A stretch of DNA of 64,000 nt from Patagioenas fasciata (Eukaryota > Chordata > Aves > Columbiformes > Columbidae): NCBI RefSeq assembly GCF_037038585.1, contig NC_092541.1, positions 3,841,445 through 3,905,444 of the forward strand, written 5' to 3'. Positions within the stretch are counted from its first letter, which is position 1. The number at the start of each line of letters is the position of its first letter. The position numbers were made by a program, and so were the translations under genes. Below are positions 25,201 to 37,885 of this stretch, one piece after another. The notes beneath the pieces were generated by a model. It searched no databases. It was not told where the DNA came from and saw only the letters and a list, made by a program, of their open reading frames with translations.

Positions 25201-28200
25201 ATCATGAAGGTGGGTTAAATGGACCTACTCTATTCCTACCTGGAATGATTAAGAAATGGCAAATGGTTGATTACTACTCCTTAATAAAAGGATAAAATCT
25301 CCTGATTTGATAAACTGAGTCTCTGGCTATTCCTGAAATGAAGACCTGCTCATTTTGTAGCAGACATTGGATCAAGTCCACACACAAGCTGTTCACCAGG
25401 GCATCCAAAACATCTCTGATATTAATTCATTCTGTTCATGTAAATTTATCCAGATCCATTCAGCCCCTACAGTCACCTACACAAGGAAATCTGCCAAGAC
25501 CCCCACTCAGCCCCATCCCTCCTCTTTGCCCTGCTCCTCACATCTTATATCAAAACTCCACCGTTTGTGAAGAGATTTCTTCTGGGGATTAAACAAAGCA
25601 TCCCACATCTGAAACTCTTCCTAATATCTGTCATCCGGCCTTAGAGGCGTCGAGAAGCTTTACAGCGCCAAAAGATAAAAACAAGCATCATTCTGCCAGT
25701 GATGCCTAAGCTGAAATTCAGGCGTCTGAAATAGGTTCATAAATATATTCAACCAATTTCACATGGCTAATTAATGCACAGGAAACACGCTCTGCTTATT
25801 GTGTGAATTACAGGGTATGGAGCAAATCCATCCACAAATTATCTCCGCAGACCACTCAAACGTCTCACAAAAACATCTATCTCACCAGCCAGGCTTTCAG
25901 GCAGACCCTGGTATTTCTTGTGTTTTAGTAGCACAGCTGCTAATCTTTATTTGTTTGTTTATTTTCCTTATGAAGGAGAACAATTAATTTTTAACCAGTT
26001 TATTATTAGCTTTCAGCACCTAATCCTCAGATCGAAAACTGCTTCCAGAGTAATATGAGGGAGGAATTACGAAACACACAACAATGAGAAAATCAGATAG
26101 TCAGTGACTTAGTTAGGCTTGAAACAAATTATCCCCCACCTGAACTGAAGAGCTGGTACCGAAAAGACAGTGAAGGTATGAAAATAAAAATTAAACACAA
26201 ATTAAAAGGCAGCTGAAAGCTTTCCCTGTTGAGAGAGGTGTTTGCAGAGCACTTTCCACTGTCTGTCACAGTGACAGCTTCAAGAATCAATAAGAGAAAG
26301 GAGAAAATAACATGTCAAGATATTTTTGGAGGCTGGTGAGACTTACAGGGAAATTCCTCTGCAAGCACAGAACAAATGTTTACTGCCCTTACTCTATTTC
26401 TTCTGCCCCCTCCAAGACACAAAGGGCTCTTGCTCAGATCTCAATAAACAAGAGCTGACATACATCCGCTGGTCTTTTCCCCAGCTTTAGATTGGTACCG
26501 AAAGTCACCATGAGCACTTTTTTCTTTAAATTTGTGGGGTGTTAGTGGAAAATACCAGCATTAAAACTGAGGGAAAGCGTAGTTTGGGTTGGGTATTTTA
26601 ATGAAGTTTGCTGAGATTCCCAACCAGGGATATCGAATGCCAAAATGCACATACTGGTCCATCCTGAACTAGAAGTCCAGCCTGGGAGTCTGCTCCAAAC
26701 CAAGACATGGGGAGATGCTGTGCAGATCTGGTCCAGTCTGAAGCTTTTCATTCTGACAATCCAACAATTTGTTCTCCCTTTACCGTGGAAAGCTCAGCAA
26801 AATTTGGTGGCTAAATTGAGTTTTACTTGTATTTAAGTCCAGAGGCATAGCAGGAAACTGGGAACCCACGGGAGCTGACATGAGAGATCTCTTCCATGTT
26901 CATATGGCCCTTGGGAGGGCATAAGATGAGTTGATCGCACACTGGACCAGACCCAGCAGCGGATCCATCAGTTGGGTTTCTCCGTCATGCACCAAATAGC
27001 ATCGCCTTCTGCCAGCAGCTGATACCAGCAGCTCTGCATTAGATGAAACAAGGTACTACTCAGCCTTTGGCTGTCTCTTTAGAAAAATGTAATATTTCCA
27101 CAGGTCCTATATAATGTTTTACAGCCCCAGGGATCTCACTGATAGCTTTCAGCACCTCAGACACCAATAGCTACCCATGCCCATGCAACTGTACTCAATG
27201 TGTTTACTTTAGGCAACTTTTATTGAAGCCATGTGGCACCAAGGAAACATTCCTGACCAAAAACAACTGGACGTTTTGCTGGAATTCTTCAGTTTTCTGC
27301 CAGATACTCTAATTCTACATCAGCATCCTCCTAATCTCAAAATGAGGCATGGGAAACACTCTGTCCCCACTTTCCAATGATCCTCGAGCCTCAGATGAAG
27401 CCATAGGAGGAAGGTGGTGGCCGATGGGACAACTGCCTTTTTTATTTGTGCTCCACAGCTTCTGAGCTGCTGAACTTGGTGGTTGTCACACGAGGAACAT
27501 CATTGAGCTCCATGGCTGGTGGGCGGCTGTCTGGAAGTGGAGTGGAAGTTGTTTGTGGAATATGTTATGAGGATTGTGCACGGATGCAGTTCGCCCAGAG
27601 ATGGGTTAAGTTTGGCATCTCACAAAGATACAACCTCCTTCTTGTCTCATTTTGGTTTAGTTACACACAGGAGGGCCCTTCCCTCACCAGACTAGGAAAC
27701 CAGGATTCATCCTTCCCCTCTCCAGCCTCTCCATCAAACTGAGCTGACTGATTCAAGTCACAATATTTTAGAAATGATAATTGACTCTGGGTGTCTTTTT
27801 CAAGTTGCTTCTTGATTTTATAAGACAGGAAAAGTGAAGATTTCAAACTAAACTGCACACACAAATTATAGCTCCCCCTGCTTCAAGCTGTACTGGATTT
27901 CCAGCGCCATCCCCAGTTGGGTTTTGATGGGACCATCGAGACTCGTGAAAGGAGGCAACTCAGATTTCATTTTACTGTCTGTTCTCAGTTCTGCAGCCGG
28001 ATGTGCCAGAGCTGCCTCACAAGAAAGACAGCGATGGCAGGGACACTCCTGGCTCGCAGGGGGAGGGCCAGGCTGTGCCCATCACCCGGGGTTTCACTTT
28101 GCCTCCCGTAACTCCACTTCTAGGTAGTTGACAGGAAAAGTCCTTTTTTACTTCAAATCTGGAAACTGGTTTGAACTTGCAGAGCTGGACTGCAACACCT

Positions 28201-30493
28201 GAGCAATCCTACCCCTAAAGTTCACAATGCACTTTTTTGCCATAATCCAATTTTATTTTAGAGCTGGTTTATTCCTGTGTTTGTGTGTTTTGTTTTTAGG
28301 AAAGGGCACACTATCTGCCCTACTCCCTGCTGCTCCACACTGTCTCCCATCCAAATTTGCAAATCCTTCCTTCCTCCTTCTTTGAACTGAGCTTCCAGGC
28401 AAGTGCTTGCTACAGAAGTGCTGGCTGAGGATGGAGAGGTGGGGAGGGCGAGGAGGGTGAGCCTTCATCGGGGAGAACATGTGGATGGGATGTCAGCAAG
28501 GGCAAGGTAGGAAGGATGTCTTTCTCCTGCAAGTTTCTGTTTTGTTGACCATGAAGACCCTGTCAATAAGACAAGAGAACAACCTTTTCCCAGTATATCA
28601 GCGGCATACCCACTACGGCACAGGAGTCCAGGTTCCCATTCGCTCGGCTCTGCTGACCCCCAGCAAAGCGCTTCCACCCACAGACACCGAGGTGTCCAGG
28701 AGCACCACAAGTGTGGTTTTACTCACACCCTTAGCCCATAAATCTGACTCTAGTTAGCAACGGAGGCAGGGAGGAAACCTCTGGGGTGTCTGGAGAAACT
28801 CAGGTTCATATATCAAACCACCTCTGGCTGAAAGGTGTTTCAGAGGTGAACTAAGTCTCATCGTCCAAGGCACAGGGATTATTTTGGCAGCCTTGGGTAT
28901 GAGGAACACTCACCCCTTCCACCACATCAGCTGCTGGCTGGGGAGGGAGCAGGAGGCATCCAATGTCCCCCAACAGAAATGAGTGAAGAGCGGGATACTT
29001 ATCACTTCTGTTTCCTTTTTCCTTTTCATTTAGCTTGTCCTGGAGGCTCCGGTTTCTCACATCGTGAGCTATAAAAGATCACTTGGGGCTTTAATGTGCT
29101 CTGTGTAATTGTATTATTTCCAGAACAAGAGTCAGAGGTTGCCTTTGGTTTTTCTTTTAAAGTCTTTAAAGAAATAGCTTCCTCTCTCTCAAAGACAGTG
29201 GTCATTTTTTTCCCCTAAGGCCATTAACTGGGTTATTACCAGACTCATCCTTTGATGAGGCTTCATTCCTTTGTACATCTCTAAGGAACAGATACTGGCT
29301 GTCCCGAAAAGATCTCCAATAATATTTATTTTATGTATTTGTGAAAGAACAGGAAAATATGCTTGTGTGACATCAGAGAAATAAAATCATTTTCAGTCCA
29401 TTAGTAACTAAGGAGGTTGTTAAGCAACACCTGATAGGAACTAAACTATAATTATATCATTTCAAATTGATAATCCGAGATAATTTTTATTCAGGAGTCT
29501 TCAAATAGATGCTCAAGGAGTTCTCCAGCACACCAATATTAAATGCTAATGAGTGAGAAATCCTTATTATGGGGGAATATGCAGAAATTGATGGAGCATT
29601 GTGCAGAGAAAACAAGTAGGATGTGCCAAACCACAACACATTAGCTAAGCAGGTGCCAGTCGAGGGCAAAATTATGGGAAAGTTGATCATGGGATTCAGT
29701 TAATTAGGAACTAAAGGCTGGGAGTGTCTTCCCATGGATTGATTTAGGCTGTCTCTGGTTAAATGCACTTTCAGTCTCACACTTGTGGTTGATAAAAGTA
29801 CTTACTCCGACACAGCGGGTTTGGATTTCCAAAATGCTTTAGATTAGTACTGGTTAAAAGATTAGCACTGACCCTGAAAAGATATTACCTTTCCTGACAA
29901 AGCCTGGCTTGCCAGTGCTGAGCAAACAGATGAATAAAGAGCTGCTGGGAGGGCCTTACCTCGGGGTGGCTGTTTCTGGTGAAGCGCTGCAGAACCAGAC
30001 ACTTCCCTCCTGTTTCACTACCGTTGTTGAAGCAGATTGAAAATCTCATGCAACGAAGTAATGAGCAAAGCTGGTGAATAGCAAAGAAGACAGGCCAGCA
30101 GTTACAAGTCTCCCATACAATAAGCCTGTTCCAATCCGTTTATGCATCTTCCTTCTCATCTCTCCCCCAAAACAAAGCTCTGCATCAAAGGACAAGCCAG
30201 GCTTACCTGTGGGGGTCTGTATCTTGGAATTTGACAGTTCCAAAAATGAACCGGGCCACACAAGCACTAAACATCGGCCTTGCAGAAAGGGCTGGAGATG
30301 TAAGTCTCTACATTAGAGCCAGAAATGCCCAACCAACAAATACGTGCTTCCCTGGCTCTGTCTACGTGGGCAGCTCAGCTGCTCCCAGGTGAAATACCAG
30401 AAGGGACTGAGAGCAGGGACTGGGTGTGATTGGAGTCCCAGAGAAAACGCTGTACTGTGAGACATTAAAAGAGCTCAATCGGGTTAGCTGATC
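19249..30493. other. Intergenic DNA, part 4 (about 11 kb without repeats or genes)
   Basis: This is the longest stretch free of CR1 and long tandem repeats in the window. It is AT-rich, with many TAATT/ATTTA cores. I support no coding exon in it. Specific candidates are the AT-rich block at 21235-21440 and a partial RE1/NRSF-like sequence at 27148-27168. A short (AAC)n/(GAC)n patch lies near 19904-19928. Low repeat content over such a length fits conserved regulatory DNA but could be chance. Confidence 0.6.
21235..21440. promoter_or_regulatory. Candidate conserved non-coding element (unverified)
   Basis: AT-rich block with many motif-like words: TTTAATTCCGTTTCAGTGAC, TAATGCATGAATAATTTCAT (homeodomain and POU/octamer-like), CATTAAATATTAATCTGC and GCTCATGCATATCC. 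It contains no repeat signature or ORF. Function is inferred from composition alone. Confidence 0.25.
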
Positions 30494-31318
<825 letters not shown>

Positions 31319-32020
31319 CAAGCCAGATTGAGAGGTGGTTTGATCACAGTGAATAAGTGTCTCCCCGCAGAGAAAATACAAGGTGCTTGAGTGCTCTTGA
31401 ATGTAGAGGAGAAGGAATCAGTGGTGAGGATCTGAACCAGGGCAACTTTGCATTGGAAATGAGGCACAAGTATTTTTCTGCAATGAGCATGACTAATCCA
31501 CGCAACAAGGCACTAGCCATCCTTCTGGGGCTTCTAGAGCAAAGCTGGATGCCTTTCCAGCAAACAGCCTGTGTCCAGCAGTAATGATCAGGTTCAACAG
31601 CTAAGTGATGTGAAAACTGAATAGTGATTGTGCAGTCCTGTCTGCATATAAGAGTGGGGCTGCAAATCGTGGGCTCAGCTGTGAGAATAAGCCCATGGCT
31701 GGAGCAGGGCCCTCAATACAAGCTCTTTGTCCAAATTTAGGCTTTCTGCAAAAAGCCTTTCTTTTTCGTCCAGGAGAGCAGGAGGGTCTTATTAGACCAT
31801 TAACCTCTGCTGCAGTGGTCCGGGTGTGGGGAAAAGGATGTAGATGTGTGCACCTACTCCAAAAACTCCGCAGAGAGCAGAAGGAGCCCAACTCCTGCCT
31901 TTAGCTCAGAAAAGCGGGGTTAATCCCATATTTATACTCAAATAGCACACACGCCGGGTTAACTCCTGCCGAGCGAGTGCCGTCGTGGTGGGGAACACAC
32001 GGCAGCCGGGCGGCTGCGGG
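31319..32020. other. Intergenic DNA between the GAAA array and the AP-1 cluster
   Basis: Unique sequence that becomes GC- and CpG-richer towards 31950-32100. No gene or mobile element is recognised. Confidence 0.6.
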
Positions 32021-32249
32021 TGACTCAGCCCGAGTGGGAGAATGTGCTGAGTAAATGGCGCTGGGGAGATGACTCAGTGCGCAGGGACGGGGGGTGTCTG
32101 CAGGTTTGAAGGCAGCAAAGGAATACACCATCCCCGGCGGTGGTGGAGGACGTGACTCAGGCACAACTTTTCCTTTTTCATCCACAAATTAGAAGCTGAA
32201 GGTTTGAAACACCTGGAAATTGAAGCCCTCCTTGGGTAGGGCTGACTCA
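32021..32249 (+). promoter_or_regulatory. Cluster of AP-1 / ARE-like sites (candidate enhancer)
   Basis: Four exact TGACTCA heptamers lie within 229 bp at 32021-32027, 32070-32076, 32153-32159 and 32243-32249. A TGAGTAA variant lies at 32048-32054. The first is GTGACTCAGC, which also fits the antioxidant-response core RTGACnnnGC. The last (GCTGACTCAATGC) resembles a Maf-recognition half element. The patch is CpG-rich compared with its neighbours and lies just before a CR1 tail. About eight TGACTCA/TGAGTCA are expected by chance over the whole window, so this local density is high. It would bind Fos/Jun, NRF2 or Maf-type bZIP factors if active. Confidence 0.45.
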
Positions 32250-32273
32250 ATGCTGATTTAGCTCCTTGCAGTT

Positions 32274-32560
32274 ATAGAATCAAGGAATAGTTTGGCTTGG
32301 AAGGACCTTCCCAGCTCCCCCAGTGCCACCCCTGCCATGAGCAGGGACATCTTCACCAGCTCAGGTTGCTCAGAGCCCCGTCCAGCCTGGCCTGGGATGT
32401 CTCCAGGGATGGGGCATCCACCACCTCTCTGGGTACCTGGGCCAGGCTCTCACCACCCTCAAGGACAACCATTCCTTCTTCTTCTCCATACATCACATCC
32501 CCAGCGCTGCCCACTGCACACCAGGGACTGCCTGACAGCCTCTCCTAGTCCTGAGGACTC
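32274..32560 (-). mobile_element. CR1 LINE 3' tail
   Basis: Minus-strand CR1 tail ending at 32274 (plus-strand start TATAGAATCAAGGAATAG). Landmarks on the plus strand are GGCTTGGAAGGACCTTCCCA, CATGAGCAGGGACATCTTCA and CCTGGGATGTCTCCAGGGAT. It belongs to the same subfamily as the oppositely oriented copy at 57945-58217, so the two form a distant inverted pair. Confidence 0.92.
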
Positions 32561-35231
32561 CTAATACAATTAAAAAAAGACAAATACCACCCCTGCAGCG
32601 AAAGCAAGTTCATCTGATACACGCTAGAAACAGCACAAAACTTCACAAAGGAGCTAATATACCCCATTCCAGAGCGCCGTGCAGTTTAAATGGAATCTTA
32701 CTGACTAATTAAAATCCCTTCATCCATCTCATAAACATCCTGGAATCATTTTTCTCCCTGACTGAATTATTTAAGAGTTCATTCTCTCAGGATTCAAAAT
32801 GATTGTTTTAGGCTTGCATTACTGCAAATTCGGTGCGGTGGAAACCCTTTGGCCTCGAAGGAACTTCATTTGTATAATAAACCAATAAAGAGACCCTGTT
32901 GCTCTGCGTTCAGGCAACTTTCTTCGGTGAAACCTGCTACTCGCCCTTGGAAACCAATAAGGCAGAGCCTTTGGGGACACCTCTCCTGCACTCGTGCTGG
33001 CAGAAATACATGAAAGAAAATGAGAGGGGGGGGAAACGCAAAGCTGCAGTTGGTTCCCTCGTCCGCTGGACTAAGCAGATCCAGAAATTGCAACGCCAGC
33101 ACAACTGAGATCTTCCTGTGGGACTGGAAATGAAGAATGGGGTGAGGAAGAGGCAGGAGCTGCTTAATCAGGCACTGCCACCATGGAAAGAACCCTGGCA
33201 CCAAAGGGCTCACCAGCTGCAACTCGGGACTTTCGGGATATAACTGCACAGCCGAACAGGGGAGCCTCTGCTCCGCTGTCTCAGTGGACTCCAGGGTGGT
33301 CTCTTCTGCATCTCCAGCTGGATTTCAACCATTTAGAAGGTGGCATTCGGATGCAGTAGGACACAGAGGACTGTCAGGGCTGGCTGAAGCCCCCAGCAAA
33401 CCTGTTTTGGAGGTGTAGAGTCCAGTTGTACCTGCTGGTATGTGATGGTACCATTGGCACCACGCAGCCTGCTCATGGGCAGAGACGTCACAGGGGCTGG
33501 AGCAGACACATCCGTGGGGAAAAAAACTTCTGCACTTACAGCTTAAGCTGAAGCTTTACCTATGGCTAAACTTCCTGCTAGCCCACTCTTTCAAAATCCT
33601 TCCCTATTCCTTTTTGTGACCTTTTTGGTAGATCTTGACCCACCAGCAGATAGACCAAGCCTTTCAATTCAGACAAAGCTCCACATCCACAGCAAAAGGC
33701 GGGCTTATTTCATAGAAAAGAGCGAAGCACTTTCCATCTGCTTAGCTTTTTGGCCCGTGAATGATGCCTTCAGAGCACGTATTTCCTGGGTCAGGCGAGT
33801 CTGTGCCAATGGCAAGCAACGATGCTTCCAAATGACTTTAATGATGCAGAGAAGTGACTGAACAAGGCATTTCACACGAGCACCCTCACTCTGCCTGTCT
33901 CACATTCACTCTGGCATTGCTAATCATGGCACATCAAATGCAATTTAATTTCAATTACAACCTCTCTGATGAAGTTTATGGCTTCTTTCCTCATCCCTCT
34001 TTCAGCACCGTCGTGCACGCCTGGTCTCACACACAGAGAGTGCTTTTGGAATGGAGAACATCCAATATATTCCTGTTGCATTAACAAAAGCTTGGTGCTG
34101 GCATTATCTCCTCTCCATGCATATATGGTATGTTGAGAAAGTAGGTACATTATTAACTGAACATTTCTCATAACATTAGGAGTTAATAGATTCCCATGGG
34201 AAGGAGACACAGTTCTAACTTCAGTCTGACACTTGGAAGGAATAAGAAGGAAGAGCATTCATTTATTTGACTGGCACTTAGCTTGGAAAGCAGCAGAAAA
34301 TTGTATTGAATTCACTGAGGCTATAGAATCATTACAAAGACTCTGGCTAGAACATATAATGGGTGTTTATCTATTATCTGCAAGACTTCCTATGCTCAAC
34401 AGAAACTGGGAGAGCCAAGGAACGGAGTGTGTTAGACATCTGCACAGCTCCGTGGAAGCAGGAGGGAGGTACATGGTGAACAAAGACAGATGAAGGATGG
34501 AGAACTGAGGGGAAGACCCAGCCTGGGATCTGCCCTCAAAACCGGGGGCATTGGAGGAAGCCTGGAAAAGACCAGAGGGGAATGAGGCCACGGGCAATAG
34601 CAACAAGGAGTAATTTTTGCTTTGCTCAAAGGCTACTCTTTTTAATGGTCAGACACATTTTCAGATGACAGATCTCACTCTGCGATCCCCTTCTTTATTG
34701 TAGGTGTGACACATGCACATACATATAGGTGAGGATTTTATAATTAATTCCTATGTTTATCCCAGTGGGGCTTTAGCACTTGCAATTTTGCAGAGAGGGA
34801 TTGCAGCACACTTCTTTCTCTCCTGTATGTCTCTTTTTCACCCTCTTGTTGATTTTCTCTCTATTCACCCTCCCCAACACACCTTTTTCTTTCTTCCCTT
34901 CCTGCTCCCCAGTTTTCAGGACTTGGCCCCAACTGGTTGCAGCCCTTCGGCACTTCTGCCTGAAATTAGCCTTATTTCATATGCAAATACTTTTCACATT
35001 GCAGCAAAGCCAGACATCTGCCTCCAACTGAAAGAGCTTTTCAGAATGTGTCTCAGGCTGAAGTGTGAGTCTCAAGGGAGCCCCATACCTGTACAAGTGA
35101 AAATGGGAGGTGTCAGGAGGCAAAGAGATTAAATCTCTGCGAACTGTGAATAGCAAATGACCAGACTGCTTTGTAAAAGAGAGTGCTGAAGATACAAATT
35201 GCTTCAAAATATGATTTCCAAAGATTTTGAA
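32561..35231. other. Intergenic DNA, part 5
   Basis: Unique sequence with no supported gene. Open frames here have no recognisable domains. A 9-mer TTCAGCACC near 34001 matches only half of an RE1 site. Confidence 0.6.
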
Positions 35232-35405
35232 GATCCACCACCTCTCTGCCCAACCTGGGCCAGGCTTTCACCACCCTCAGGGCCAACAATTCCTTCCTCA
35301 TGTTCAGCCTCAATCTCCCTCCTTCAGCTTTAAACCATCACCCCTTGCTCTATCGCAACAGACCCTGCTCAAAAGTCTGTCCCCAGCTGTTTTATAGGCC
35401 CCTTT
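35232..35405 (-). mobile_element. CR1 LINE fragment lacking its 3' end
   Basis: The plus strand reads CACCACCTCTCTGCCCAACC, GGGCCAGGCTTTCACCACCC, TTCCTTCCTCATGTTCAGCC and CCCTTGCTCTATCGCAACAG, the usual reverse complement of CR1 ORF2-end and tail sequence. The terminal octamers are missing, so the copy has been trimmed or broken after insertion. Confidence 0.85.
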
Positions 35406-37744
35406 TAAGTACATCCTTTCCAAGAAGCTAAAGGAGAGCACTGGGAAGAACATGCAGGACATGGTGGCTGTGCATATATGGACATTGGAAGTTACTTGCC
35501 TGGAAATGCTGCCCAGAGCAAGGAGGTCTGGGGCAAGGGCGATGGAACTTTGCCTACACCTGGAACCGGCTCACTAGGGCATGAAGTGCTTTTGTCAAGT
35601 CAATTATGAGCAGAAATACTCTGCTTTCTACTCCAGCAAAAGTCCCCCCAGGCAGTTCCCTGCGGAGCAGAGCAGTTATCAGAGCTGGTCCCACGCTGCA
35701 GACAGACTCACAGGGTTCTCCTCCCTCCATCTGCTTCCCCCCAGGCGCTGACACTGGACCTGGAGACTCTGCTTGCCCGGCTGGCACCGCTCAGGCTTTT
35801 CCATTCATCCTTCAGATTTGCTCTTTGCTTCTGGCAATTCCCTCTGCTGTGCTGTCAGCCTGGTGGAGATGAAGCGGTCTCCGTGCTGTTTGCAGCTGCC
35901 TGGAAAAGTCCCTTCATCACAGTCCCTCTTTGGGGACAGCCCTGCGTGGTGAAGCTCAGCCCGACACTGTCCCATCACCATCGGGGATGTGTTTGGCATC
36001 CAGTGATGTGAGCTGGTTTGCAGTGAGAGCACGCAATGCTCACTGCATGGAGGGGAAAAGTGGCGTCCAGTCCTTGGAAATGCCAGCTGTGCCTTTAGAT
36101 GCTGAAAACAGCACTGGGAGCCTGTCGCATCCTCATCCCCTGCACCATCAGCACTTCTGGGGGTGTAGAAGGGGACAAACTCAGCCTTGTCCATCTCTGC
36201 TTTCAGAGGTGGGCCAGGTTCTGCCTTGCAGATAAGCTGTGTCATGAGCGGAGACATCTTCACTTGTTTTTTGGGCTCTTTACCTCATTTCCCCTGTCTT
36301 CATTTCCTTTGAATCCAATCAGTCTAGGCAGATGAAGGATGTCCCCTCCTTGGTCTGTTGGTTCTGCTGGTTCTGAGGCATCTTCCTTGTGAACACACCG
36401 TGGTCCTCCAAACCCTCCAAACCCTGGTACCAACTCTTACATCCTCAGGGAATGGCTCTTATTGAAATAGTGCAGCTGGGGAAATAAGTTCATACATACC
36501 AAGATACATATAGGCAGAGAGAGACGCACATCTAATTACTCTTCTAGGACCAGATCTTTTGCTGATATGATTTTTTGGCTTATAACGAAGAGCCCAATGA
36601 TGTTTTGTAGCTCACCAGCATCCCCTAGACCAGGGCTTGATCCTGTCTGGCTGGTTTCCTTCACCTCCAATATTCATGAAGCATCAGCACTGGAAACCCA
36701 CCACCCCCATTTACCCCCCAATTTCAGAGCAAGTGGTGACCCAAAGTATTTACTGACACAGCCAGGCAATCTCCTGCCGTGGGTCAATGTCAGGGACTCT
36801 GGTTGTCCTTTTTCCCCTCTCCGAGGTGTCTCAGTGTCACGACTGAGCACAGGGAACCTCTCTCCAGCTCTCACTCATTCATGCTCTCTCTGTGCTGCTG
36901 CATTTAAATGGAGACCTAATGCATTGCAGCAGGGAGCTTGTCACAACATATTAGCAGGGCATCTCTGGATAATTCCCTTCCATCAGCTCAACTGCATCTC
37001 CTTTTCCAGTAAGATTTTAGGAGATTTTTGTATGTGTTATACAAGGCTCAGCAAATAGCTCTGACTTACTTTGCAGAGGTTTCATGCAGCCTGGTCAGTC
37101 CTTTGCTCGATGCTTTTGATGCATTCCTTGAGTTGATTGGGGGTTTTTTTGCTATATCTGATGACTTTCTTCCTTCTTCAAGCTTTGCATTGCTGAGGCT
37201 GATTCACCTGACTTGACGCAGATGTGTTGTTTGGAGTGGAAAGAAGAAAGCCAAAGGTGACTGGCTGCAGTGTGGACACCTCTATGGTGACATATGACAA
37301 CCTTAAAGTTAAAACTCTCAAAGAACAAAGGTGGAAGATGTGGGTTTGCTTCACAAAATATTTCAATTTCTCACAAAAAAATCCCCCAAGCTCAATCCCA
37401 GGATGCCCTTAGACCTTTTCCCCAATGAACCCATCATGATTGTTGTTTCCCACTGAACAGCGTTTCCCAGCCCCTGAATAATTTTGTGTTAAATAATCCC
37501 AGTCACCATCGCAGGGCTGGTTCAATGGCAGCCTAACATCCGTAGATCAGCCTGTCTCATCCTTCCAGCACGGTGATTACATGGAAGATGTATTGGCCGG
37601 GTAATATCCACAGAGCAGCCATTAACTGACTGGGGGCTGATCCAGGTCCTTTGGCTGGAATAACAAGGTTAATCACAGAAACTCGTTTGACTATTACTTT
37701 TATGGCTCAGGCTCCCCATGCAGATTCATCACAGCAGCAGAATC
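35406..37744. other. Intergenic DNA, part 6
   Basis: I recognise no gene, RNA gene or mobile element. Short direct repeats occur near 36355-36425 (GTTCTGCTGGTTCTG and CCTCCAAACCCTCCAAACCC). Confidence 0.6.
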
Positions 37745-37885
37745 ACGGTAGAGAAGCCACTGGGCATGGCATGGAGAAGAACCCAATTCTCCCAGCCGCT
37801 CCACATAAGACTTGTTCTCTAGGCCCTTCACCACCTTCGTTGTCCTTCTAATGTCTCGCACGTGCTGCCTACAGAGCACACGTGT
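37745..37885 (-). mobile_element. CR1 LINE ORF2 fragment, degraded
   Basis: The minus-strand translation retains RRTTKVVKGLENKSYVERLG, which matches the CR1 ORF2 C-terminal motif (RRATKMIKGLEHLSYEERL-type). No tail or octamers are present. It is a short internal relic. Confidence 0.75.
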
